This document shows positions 57,039 to 64,000 of a stretch of 64,000 nt of DNA, one piece after another (the stretch's first letter is position 1; every line of letters begins with the position of its first letter). The notes below the pieces were generated by a model, which saw only the letters and a program-made list of their open reading frames with translations, was not told the origin of the DNA and searched no databases. The DNA is taken from contig NZ_JAIYEP010000003.1 in NCBI RefSeq assembly GCF_020515525.1, forward strand, positions 1 through 64,000, in the 5' to 3' direction. This stretch comes from Rhodococcus yananensis (GTDB taxonomy: Bacteria; Actinomycetota; Actinomycetes; Mycobacteriales; Mycobacteriaceae). Made by a program: the position numbers and the translations under genes.

Positions 57039-57108
57039 CCGGCCGAGGAGGGGCGCGTTCGCATTCTTCGTGGTGAGGCCGGTGCGCGCCCTGCGCCCGC
57101 GCAGACGA

Positions 57109-57144
57109 CGACACCCGGGCGCCTCGTGGGCGTCCCGGGTGTCG
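57109..57144. terminator. bidirectional terminator between rlmN and the DUF2631 gene
   Basis: CGACACCCGGG (57109-57119) pairs with CCCGGGTGTCG (57134-57144), 11 bp, with a loop that folds further (CGCC/GGCG). It lies between two convergent genes. Confidence 0.75.
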
Positions 57145-57161
57145 CCGGTCTTCGCTCGTGG

Positions 57162-57407
57162 TTACCGCGGCTTGCGGCGCCGGACGATGTCGCGGACGAG
57201 GATGAACACGATCGCGGCCGCGAAGCCGATCAGGTACAGGTCCTCGACGTGCCCGGTGTGATTGCCGATCATCATCAGCAGCAGGAACGCCGCGACGATC
57301 CAGCCCAGGGTGCGGAACAGCTTCGGAGCTTCTCCGCTCCATCCCCACTCAGCCGACGGAACCTCGTCCGTGTACTCGTGAGTGGTCTGCAACTCGGTCC
57401 CGGCCAC
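57162..57407 (-). CDS. DUF2631 small membrane protein
   Basis: 81 aa. [29 protein letters not shown] is followed by two hydrophobic helices ([20 protein letters not shown] and [20 protein letters not shown]) and a basic end (RRRKPR). Matches the Rv2876-type actinobacterial family, function unknown. GTG at 57407 with AGGAGG on the minus strand. The position beside dxr is conserved. Confidence 0.87.
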   Translation of the reverse strand: MAGTELQTTHEYTDEVPSAEWGWSGEAPKLFRTLGWIVAAFLLLMMIGNHTGHVEDLYLIGFAAAIVFILVRDIVRRRKPR

Positions 57408-57557
57408 GGTTTCCTCCTGCTCGCCAAGTCGGTCTCGTTGCCGACAATCGTGACATACGACCGGGCGTCGTACGAAGTGGGGGCACCGTTCGGTGCGCCG
57501 CGCCGACCCACCGCGACCGGTGCGGCCGCACACTCCGGCATCGGGAACAATGAGCAC

Positions 57558-58712
57558 GTGGCCGACACAGCATCCTCCCCACGCACACGAGTCCTGCTCC
57601 TCGGCAGCACCGGGTCCATCGGAACCCAGGCGCTCGAGGTGATCGCGGCGAACCCCGACCGATTCGAGGTCGTCGGTCTGGCTGCCGGCGGCGGCAACAT
57701 CGATCTGCTGCGCGAACAGATCCACGCCACCGGTGTCACCGACGTCGCGGTCGCCGATCCCGCTGCGGCGGCGAGGCTCGACGTGCCCGCGCGTAGCGGC
57801 CCGCATGCCGTCACCGACCTGGTGCGTGACACCGACGCCGACGTGGTGCTCAATGCACTCGTCGGTGCCCTGGGGCTGGGCCCGACCCTCGCGGCGCTCG
57901 AGTCCGGTGCACGGCTCGCGCTCGCCAACAAGGAGTCGTTGGTCGCCGGAGGGTCCCTCGTTCTCGGTGCTGCCGCGCCCGGCCGGATCGTGCCCGTCGA
58001 CTCGGAACATTCCGCGCTCGCACAATGCCTGCGCGGCGGAACCGCGGACGAGGTCGCCCGGCTCGTCCTGACCGCATCGGGCGGGCCGTTCCGGGGGTGG
58101 AGCGCTGCGGAACTCGAGGCGGTCACGCCGGAGCAGGCCGGCGCGCATCCGACGTGGTCGATGGGCCCGATGAACACCCTCAACTCGGCGTCGCTGGTGA
58201 ACAAGGGGCTCGAGCTGATCGAGACGCATCTGCTGTTCGGGATCGACTACGACCGGATCGACGTGACCGTGCATCCGCAGTCGATCGTGCACTCGATGGT
58301 GACGTTCGTCGACGGATCGACCCTGGCCCAGGCGTCCCCACCGTCCATGAAGTTGCCCATCGCGCTGGCGCTCGGCTGGCCGGATCGAGTGCCGGACGCC
58401 GCCCCGGCACTCGACTTCACGACGGCGTCGACCTGGGAGTTCGAACCCGTCGACGACGAGGTGTTCCCCGCGATCGCCCTGGCGCGCGCCGCCGGAGTCG
58501 GTGGCGGCTGCCTCACCGCGGTGTACAACGCCGCGAACGAGATCGCAGCCGAGGCCTTCCTCGCCGGTGAGGTGACGTTCCCGCGGATCGTCGGTACCGT
58601 CGAAGCGGTGCTGAGCGAGGCCGACGAGTGGTCGGCCGAACCCGCCACCGTCGACGACGTGCTCGCCGCCGACGGCTGGGCCCGCGACCGGGCTCGCGCA
58701 CTCGTGAAGTAG
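57558..58712 (+). CDS. dxr: 1-deoxy-D-xylulose-5-phosphate reductoisomerase
   Basis: 384-aa first committed enzyme of the MEP isoprenoid pathway. NADPH motif is [16 protein letters not shown] at the N-terminus; [23 protein letters not shown] and the flexible-loop region [22 protein letters not shown] carry the metal and substrate residues. GTG at 57558 has no Shine-Dalgarno but AACAAT ends 6 nt before it, so a leaderless start is possible. Its stop overlaps the rip1 Shine-Dalgarno. ispG, a later MEP step, is two genes on. Confidence 0.96.
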   Translation: MADTASSPRTRVLLLGSTGSIGTQALEVIAANPDRFEVVGLAAGGGNIDLLREQIHATGVTDVAVADPAAAARLDVPARSGPHAVTDLVRDTDADVVLNALVGALGLGPTLAALESGARLALANKESLVAGGSLVLGAAAPGRIVPVDSEHSALAQCLRGGTADEVARLVLTASGGPFRGWSAAELEAVTPEQAGAHPTWSMGPMNTLNSASLVNKGLELIETHLLFGIDYDRIDVTVHPQSIVHSMVTFVDGSTLAQASPPSMKLPIALALGWPDRVPDAAPALDFTTASTWEFEPVDDEVFPAIALARAAGVGGGCLTAVYNAANEIAAEAFLAGEVTFPRIVGTVEAVLSEADEWSAEPATVDDVLAADGWARDRARALVK

Positions 58713-58727
58713 GAGGATCGGCCGCAC

Positions 58728-59948
58728 ATGCTGTTCGTTCTGGGCGTCGTGTTGTTCGCCCTCGGCATCGCCGTGTCCATCGCCCTGCACGAGGCGGGCC
58801 ACATGTGGACCGCACAGAAGCTCGGCATGAAGGTCCGGCGCTACTACATCGGGTTCGGCCCGAAGGTCTTCGCGTTCCGCCGCGGCGAGACCGAGTACGG
58901 GCTCAAGGCGATCCCCGCCGGTGGTTTCTGTGACATCGCGGGAATGACCGCACTCGACGAGCTCGCCCCCGACGAGGTCGACCGGGCGATGTACAAGCAG
59001 AAGACGTGGAAACGGCTCGTCGTGATGTCCGGTGGCATCGCCATGAACTTCGTGCTCGGCATCGCGTTGATCTTCGGGCTCGCCGTGACGTCCGGGTTGC
59101 CCAACACCGACGACCGCGCGGTCATCGGGTCTCTCGACTGTGCGGCACCGACGCAGGCGGGGGAGGAGGGCGGCTACGCGCCGTCCGAGTGCCAGGGCAC
59201 GGGACCGGCGCAGGACGCCGGCCTGCAGGTCGGAGATGTCGTCGTCGCTGTGGGCGGCACCCCGGTCGAGACCTTCGAGGACCTCGTGCGCAGCACCCGG
59301 GCGCTCACCGGCCCCGCGGACTTCACGGTCGAACGCGGCGACGAGACCCTCACCGTGCCCGTCGCGGTCCAGCAGGTGCAGCGCTGGGTGTACGAGAGCG
59401 ACGTCGCCGATGCCGAGCCGGTCTCGCGGACGGTCGGCGCGATCGGCGTCGGTGCCGAACCGCCCGTCCTCGAGTACGGCCCGCTCGAAGCGGTTCCCGC
59501 CACCTTCGGATTCACCGGATATCTCGCGGCACGCACCGCCGAGGCGTTGGTGTCGCTGCCGGGCAAGGTCTCCGATCTGTGGACGGCGGTGACGGGCGGC
59601 GAACGGTCGATCGACACCCCGGTCAGCGTCGTGGGCGCCAGCGTGATCGGTGGGCAGTTCGCCGAGCGCGGCATCTGGCAGTCGTTCGTGTTGCTGCTCG
59701 CGCAACTGAACTTCTTCCTCGGCGCGTTCAACCTGGTGCCGCTGCTGCCGCTGGACGGTGGACACATGGCCGTGGCGATCTACGAGCGGATCCGCAACTG
59801 GTTCCGGAACCTGCGAGGCAAGCCCGTCGGGGCTCCCGTCGACTACATGAAGCTTCTGCCGCTGACGTACGTCGCGGTCGTCATCGGTGGCGCATTCATG
59901 GTGCTGACTCTCACAGCGGACATCGTCAACCCCATCAAGCTGTTCTGA
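58728..59948 (+). CDS. rip1: site-2 intramembrane zinc metalloprotease Rip1 (RseP-like)
   Basis: 406-aa regulated intramembrane protease. Zinc motif HEAGH with His21, Glu22 and His25 lies in the first transmembrane helix, and the second metal motif LLPLDGGH has Asp343. A PDZ domain is at about 160-230 (AGLQVGDVVVAVGGTPVETF). The family cleaves anti-sigma factors and controls envelope lipid composition in mycobacteria. ATG at 58728 with AGGAGG overlapping the dxr stop. Confidence 0.95.
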   Translation: MLFVLGVVLFALGIAVSIALHEAGHMWTAQKLGMKVRRYYIGFGPKVFAFRRGETEYGLKAIPAGGFCDIAGMTALDELAPDEVDRAMYKQKTWKRLVVMSGGIAMNFVLGIALIFGLAVTSGLPNTDDRAVIGSLDCAAPTQAGEEGGYAPSECQGTGPAQDAGLQVGDVVVAVGGTPVETFEDLVRSTRALTGPADFTVERGDETLTVPVAVQQVQRWVYESDVADAEPVSRTVGAIGVGAEPPVLEYGPLEAVPATFGFTGYLAARTAEALVSLPGKVSDLWTAVTGGERSIDTPVSVVGASVIGGQFAERGIWQSFVLLLAQLNFFLGAFNLVPLLPLDGGHMAVAIYERIRNWFRNLRGKPVGAPVDYMKLLPLTYVAVVIGGAFMVLTLTADIVNPIKLF

Positions 59949-59993
59949 GCTGCACCGGTAGAATCGGCCGGTAGCTACGAAAGAAGGCGAACT

Positions 59994-61145
59994 GTGACAA
60001 GCCCCGTCGGACTGGGCATGCCCGAGATTCCCGCGGTCCTCGCGCCGCGACGCAAGACCCGACAGCTGATGGTCGGTGGTGTCGGGGTCGGCAGCGACCA
60101 TCCCGTGTCGGTGCAGTCGATGTGCACGACCAAGACCCACGACGTGAACGCGACCCTCCAGCAGATCGCCGAGCTCACGGCCTCCGGCTGCGACATCGTG
60201 CGTGTCGCCTGCCCCCGACAGGAGGACGCCGACGCGCTCGCCACCATCGCGAAGAAGAGCCAGATCCCGGTCATCGCCGACATCCATTTCCAGCCGCGCT
60301 ACATCTTCGCCGCGATCGACGCGGGTTGTGCGGCCGTGCGCGTGAATCCGGGCAACATCAAGGAGTTCGACGGGCGCGTCAAGGAGGTTGCGAAGGCTGC
60401 CGGCGACGCAGGGATTCCCATCAGGATCGGTGTCAACGCAGGCTCCCTCGATCCGCGCCTGATGAAGAAGTACGGCAAGGCCACCCCCGAGGCACTCGTC
60501 GAATCCGCACTGTGGGAGGCGAGCCTCTTCGAGGAGCACGGCTTCGGCGACATCAAGATCTCCGTCAAGCACAACGACCCCGTCGTCATGGTCGAGGCGT
60601 ACCGGCAACTCGCCGCGCAGTGCGACTACCCGCTGCACCTCGGTGTCACCGAAGCCGGGCCCGCGTTCCAGGGCACGATCAAATCGGCCGTCGCCTTCGG
60701 TGCTCTGCTCTCCGAGGGCATCGGCGACACGATCCGGGTGTCCCTGTCGGCGCCGCCCGCCGAGGAGATCAAGGTCGGAACCCAGATCCTGCAGTCGCTG
60801 AATCTGCGTCCCCGCAAGCTCGAGATCGTCTCGTGCCCGTCCTGCGGACGCGCCCAGGTCGATGTGTACACACTGGCCGACGAGGTCACCGCCGGACTCG
60901 AGGGCATGGACGTGCCGTTGCGTGTCGCGGTGATGGGCTGCGTCGTCAACGGCCCGGGTGAGGCACGCGAGGCGGACCTGGGTGTGGCTTCCGGCAACGG
61001 CAAGGGACAGATCTTCGTCAAGGGGGAGGTCATCAAGACGGTCCCCGAGGCGCAGATCGTCGAGACCCTGATCGAGGAGGCGATGCGCATCGCCGAGGAG
61101 ATGGGCGACGACGCGGCAGGATCCCCCACCATCACCGTCGGCTGA
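59994..61145 (+). CDS. ispG: 4-hydroxy-3-methylbut-2-enyl-diphosphate synthase
   Basis: 383-aa 4Fe-4S enzyme of the MEP pathway. The TIM barrel contains [13 protein letters not shown] and [14 protein letters not shown]; cluster Cys residues are in [13 protein letters not shown] and [19 protein letters not shown] at 59994 with AGAAGG; TAGAAT at 59969-59974 is a likely -10 with a short leader of roughly 15 nt. The dxr-rip1-ispG order is conserved in actinobacteria. Confidence 0.97.
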   Translation: MTSPVGLGMPEIPAVLAPRRKTRQLMVGGVGVGSDHPVSVQSMCTTKTHDVNATLQQIAELTASGCDIVRVACPRQEDADALATIAKKSQIPVIADIHFQPRYIFAAIDAGCAAVRVNPGNIKEFDGRVKEVAKAAGDAGIPIRIGVNAGSLDPRLMKKYGKATPEALVESALWEASLFEEHGFGDIKISVKHNDPVVMVEAYRQLAAQCDYPLHLGVTEAGPAFQGTIKSAVAFGALLSEGIGDTIRVSLSAPPAEEIKVGTQILQSLNLRPRKLEIVSCPSCGRAQVDVYTLADEVTAGLEGMDVPLRVAVMGCVVNGPGEAREADLGVASGNGKGQIFVKGEVIKTVPEAQIVETLIEEAMRIAEEMGDDAAGSPTITVG

Positions 61146-61291
61146 GCGCAACCCCGGTGGCCACCGCGGCGCACGGGACGTGTGGTGCACGTGAGGTGTC
61201 GGGCGGTGGGCGGATCGGAACACCGATTTCCATGCGGGCGTGACGCGTGGCACCCTGATCACGTATCGGCTTGTCGACGGGTGGTGAGCGA

Positions 61292-62128
61292 GTGCTCAAG
61301 CTTCTGGGGGTCCGGTCGTTGGGAGGCCGGGACAGCGCCGCCGTGAAACGGGTGCTCGCCCGTGATCCGGTGGCGACGTGCATGGTGGCGGGCCGGGTCG
61401 AGGAGTACGGCCTCGACCACCGGTTGTTCGGTGGCGAGATGTGGAGCCGCGGAGGCCCCGAACAGTCGCTGTGCTTCTCCGGTGCCAACCTCATTCCACT
61501 GCTCGGCGAACCCGACGACATCCGAGCGTTCGCCGATCGGGCGGCCCGTGGCCCGCGGCTCTGCTCATCGCTCGTCGGCCGTGCCGAGCACACGCTGCCC
61601 ATGTGGGAATTGCTCGAACCGGGCTGGGGCCCGGCCCGCGAGGTCCGGGCCGAGCAGCCGCTGATGGTTCTCGACCGGGATCCTCTCGTCGCGTCCGATC
61701 CCGCGGTGCGGCGGGTCCGGCCCGACGAACTCGACGCCTACCTGCCCGCCGCCGTCGCGATGTTCATCGAGGAGGTGGGTATCGACCCGCGCTCGGGTGA
61801 CGGCGGGGCCGGCTACCGGCGTCGCGTCGCCGGTCTCATCGCGGCGGGCCGCGCCTGGGCCCGGTTCGAGAACGGATCGGTGGTCTTCAAGGCGGAGGTG
61901 GGTTCACTGTCCTCGTCGGTCGGCCAGATCCAGGGGGTGTGGGTGGATCCGGCACGACGCGGAGGCGGACTCGGCACCGCGGGTACGGCCGCCGTGGCGG
62001 TGGCCGTCGCCGCGGGCGGGCGCCTGCCCAGCCTGTACGTCAACAGTTTCAACGTCCGGGCGCGCGCGGCCTATGCGCGCGTCGGATTCCGTCAGGTCGC
62101 GACCTTCTCGACGGTGCTCCTGGACTGA
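61292..62128 (+). CDS. GNAT family N-acetyltransferase (DUF4081 type)
   Basis: 278 aa. The N-terminal DUF4081-like domain (about 10-130, RVLARDPVATCMVAGRVEEYG, LCFSGANLIPLLG) is followed by a C-terminal GNAT fold with the acetyl-CoA loop VWVDPARRGGGLGTAGTAAV and YVNSFNVRARAAYARVGF. Rv2867c-type neighbour of ispG. GTG at 61292 (LKLLGVRSLG) has GGTGG near 61280; a TTG at 61271 would add seven residues. The acceptor substrate is unknown. Confidence 0.88.
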   Translation: MLKLLGVRSLGGRDSAAVKRVLARDPVATCMVAGRVEEYGLDHRLFGGEMWSRGGPEQSLCFSGANLIPLLGEPDDIRAFADRAARGPRLCSSLVGRAEHTLPMWELLEPGWGPAREVRAEQPLMVLDRDPLVASDPAVRRVRPDELDAYLPAAVAMFIEEVGIDPRSGDGGAGYRRRVAGLIAAGRAWARFENGSVVFKAEVGSLSSSVGQIQGVWVDPARRGGGLGTAGTAAVAVAVAAGGRLPSLYVNSFNVRARAAYARVGFRQVATFSTVLLD

Positions 62129-62179
62129 GCGCGGGCTCCCCGACGCGTCCGAATCCCCGGATCCCGGGCATCCCGCACA

Positions 62180-62185
62180 TACGAT
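62180..62185 (+). promoter_or_regulatory. -10 hexamer TACGAT for the PBP gene
   Basis: TACGAT lies 8 nt before the ATG at 62194, again the leaderless geometry. Confidence 0.45.
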
Positions 62186-62193
62186 GACGGGCG

Positions 62194-64000
62194 ATGAACG
62201 CTCGACCGACCGTGGTGCGTCCGGTCGCACCCAGAATCATCGCCCTCGTCGCGGCTGTCGCTGCGGTGGTAGGGATGACCGCGGCATGCGCTTCGCAGCC
62301 CACGGGCCCGGAGGCGTCGGCTGCGGCGTTCCTCGACGACCTCGCCGTACGCGACATCGTCGCGGCCGCGGCGCACACCGATCGCCCGGAGGACGCCGAG
62401 GTCGCCATTGCGGAGGTGTGGGACACCCTGCAGGCCGAGTCGCTCGACGCCGCCACCGCCGGAGTGCGGATGTCGGATGATGCGGCGACCGTCGCGTACG
62501 AGTACACGTGGCACCTGCCGAAGGACCGGGTCTGGCAGTACACCGGTGAGCTCCATATGGGGCGCAGCGGGAGCCGATGGGTGGTGCGGTGGACGAAGTC
62601 CGTGCTGCACCCGCAACTCGGCGACACCCAGAAGATGTATCTGCGCAGCACACCGGCCCCGCGGGCGCGTGTCAACGAACACGCCGGCAGCGACGTCCTC
62701 GTGCCCGGAACGGTGTACGGCATCGGATTCGACGCCGCGCGGAGCCCCGACGTGTCCGGCGCAGCGCGTGGGCTCGCTGCGGCACTGGCCCGGTTCGATG
62801 CGTCGATCACGGCCCAGTCGATCGCCGAATCCGCCACCGCGTCGACCGGAACGGAGCACATCGTCCGCTTACGGGAGGAAGACTACGACACGGTTGCCGG
62901 GACCCTGGCTGCAATACCCGGGGTCGTCGTGACCGAGCAGGCCGATCTCGTCGCGACCGACCGCACGTTCGCCCCCGACCTGATCGGGCAGATCAAGAAG
63001 ACGGTGATCGACGAGGTCGACGGGACTGCCGGTTGGAGTGTCGTACTCGTCAACCAGTACGGCGGTGAGACCGGCGTGCTCACCGAGACGCCCCCGCAAC
63101 CCGCGCCGTCGTTCTCCGTCAGCCTCGATCGCCCGATCCAGGTGGCCGCGCAGGCCGCTGTGGACGCCCGTACCGATCAGGCCATGATGGTCGTGATCGA
63201 GACCGACACGGGTGCCGTGCTCGCGGTCGCACAGAACGCGGCCGCCGACCGGGACGGGCCGGTCGCGCTGACGGGCCAGTATCCGCCCGGATCCACCTTC
63301 AAGATCATTACGTCGGGTGCCGCCATCGCCAACGGCCTCGCGACCCCCGACACCCTCGTCCCGTGCCCGGGCCGGATCACCATCGGTGAGCGCAGCGTGC
63401 CCAACTACAACGAGTTCGCGCTCGGCACGGTCCCCATGGCCACCGCCTTCGCGCGCTCGTGCAACACCACCTTCGCGAAACTCGCCTCCGAGATGGATGC
63501 CGACGACCTCACCGTCGCCGCCGCGCAGTTCGGTGTGGGTGTCGGGTACGACATCACCGGGATGCCCGCGGTCACCGGATCGGTGCCGCCCGCGGCCGAT
63601 CTCGTCGAACGTACCGAGGACGGCTTCGGGCAGGGGAAGGTCCTCGTGTCGCCGTTCGGGATGGCGCTGGTCGCCGCGACCGTCGCGAACGGGCGGACGC
63701 CCGTGCCCTACCTCATCGAGGGCCGGGACACCGTCGTGGACGGCGACGGCACGCCGATCACACCCGAGATGGTCGACGGTCTCCGCGGGATGATGCGTCT
63801 GGTCATCACCAGCGGCACCGCGGACAGGATCCGTGATCAGGGAGAGGTCTACGGCAAGACCGGCGAGGCCGAGGTCGAGGGCGGGTCGCACGCCTGGTTC
63901 GTCGGGTACCGCGGGAACCTCGCATTCGCGACGCTCGTCGTACGAGGAGGCAGTTCGGACAACGCGGTCGCCGTCACCCGTGACATGTTCGCGGCGCTGC
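62194..64000 (+). CDS. class B penicillin-binding lipoprotein (3' end beyond the window)
   Basis: At least 602 codons; the gene runs off the window end. Signal peptide with a lipobox-like TAAC gives lipid Cys about residue 29. An NTF2-like MecA_N domain spans about 35-150, a linker/dimerisation domain about 155-320, and the transpeptidase domain starts near 325. Active-site motifs: Ser367-Thr-Phe-Lys370 (GSTFK), Ser422-Cys-Asn424 and Lys555-Thr-Gly557 (YGKTGEAE). D,D-transpeptidase of peptidoglycan in the outer leaflet, Rv2864c-like. Beta-lactam binding is expected from the complete motif set. Only a few dozen C-terminal residues seem missing. Confidence 0.92.
   Translation, partial: MNARPTVVRPVAPRIIALVAAVAAVVGMTAACASQPTGPEASAAAFLDDLAVRDIVAAAAHTDRPEDAEVAIAEVWDTLQAESLDAATAGVRMSDDAATVAYEYTWHLPKDRVWQYTGELHMGRSGSRWVVRWTKSVLHPQLGDTQKMYLRSTPAPRARVNEHAGSDVLVPGTVYGIGFDAARSPDVSGAARGLAAALARFDASITAQSIAESATASTGTEHIVRLREEDYDTVAGTLAAIPGVVVTEQADLVATDRTFAPDLIGQIKKTVIDEVDGTAGWSVVLVNQYGGETGVLTETPPQPAPSFSVSLDRPIQVAAQAAVDARTDQAMMVVIETDTGAVLAVAQNAAADRDGPVALTGQYPPGSTFKIITSGAAIANGLATPDTLVPCPGRITIGERSVPNYNEFALGTVPMATAFARSCNTTFAKLASEMDADDLTVAAAQFGVGVGYDITGMPAVTGSVPPAADLVERTEDGFGQGKVLVSPFGMALVAATVANGRTPVPYLIEGRDTVVDGDGTPITPEMVDGLRGMMRLVITSGTADRIRDQGEVYGKTGEAEVEGGSHAWFVGYRGNLAFATLVVRGGSSDNAVAVTRDMFAAL

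Noticed and set aside
57162-61262. 1,366-codon minus-strand frame running through ispG, rip1 and dxr to DUF2631
   Set aside because: Only its last 81 codons (from GTG 57407) are the real DUF2631 gene. The rest is antisense to three well-supported genes.

Overview
This 64-kb window is a stretch of high-GC actinobacterial chromosome. Gene content and order follow the Mycobacteriales thiL-to-dxr/ispG core region (recalled from the Mycobacterium tuberculosis order Rv2980 down to Rv2864c). There are no PE/PPE genes, GTG starts are frequent, and small intergenic elements differ from mycobacteria. A Rhodococcus or close Nocardiaceae relative is the best guess; this rests on family-level recognition and not on a database search. 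No tRNA, rRNA, insertion sequence, prophage or CRISPR array was seen.

Layout. 1-9.0 kb: DUF3515 lipid-anchored or secreted protein, thiL, gamma-carbonic-anhydrase-like protein, ung, a PaaG-like crotonase, rpmB, a FakA-like kinase, recG and a DHFR/RibD-like reductase. 9.2-19.1 kb: pyruvate carboxylase, rsmD-coaD, the DivIVA-like septation protein SepIVA, the DUF177-rpmF-rnc-mutM cluster, an OsmC protein, a secreted beta-propeller and acyP. 19.1-30.5 kb: smc, ftsY, the nitrogen module amtB-glnB-glnD, then ffh. 30.5-38.7 kb: an amidohydrolase, rpsP-khpA-rimM-trmD, lppW (convergent), tex, an unknown membrane protein and rplS. 38.8-49.8 kb: lepB-rnhB-DUF2469, yraN-comM-dprA, a DUF6953-like protein, a siderophore-interacting protein facing a Bcr/CflA transporter, xerC, a proline-rich MinD/ParA-type ATPase (EspI-like) and a secreted M23 peptidase. 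50-64 kb: rpsB-tsf, pyrH-frr-cdsA, a methyltransferase, a CoA-ester lyase, rlmN, DUF2631, dxr-rip1-ispG, a GNAT protein and the 5' part of a class B penicillin-binding lipoprotein gene that runs off the window end.

How the genes work together. Translation and secretion dominate: ribosomal proteins L28, L32, S16, L19 and S2; EF-Ts; RRF; RimM, TrmD, RsmD and RlmN; and Ffh, FtsY and LepB for targeting and processing. Envelope biogenesis is represented by CdsA, Dxr and IspG (isoprenoids), Rip1, the M23 peptidase, LppW and the PBP. Chromosome maintenance is represented by SMC, XerC, DprA, ComM, RecG, MutM, Ung and RnhB. Nitrogen sensing is a compact amtB-glnB-glnD operon.

The most informative non-coding signals are: a well-spaced GlnR-like box array before amtB; many TANNNT -10 hexamers placed 6-8 nt before start codons, implying leaderless mRNAs; a 23-bp-arm inverted repeat between DUF2469 and yraN that looks like a dispersed REP-type element; consensus DnaA boxes (TTGTCCACA) before yraN and, as an inverted pair, before rpsB; a 15-bp tandem duplication that doubles a candidate -10 element of lppW; and strong hairpins at amtB/glnB and inside the 5' end of glnD. 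I did not find a convincing wholly new multi-gene system. The orphan EspI-like ATPase and the palindromic element are the best leads.
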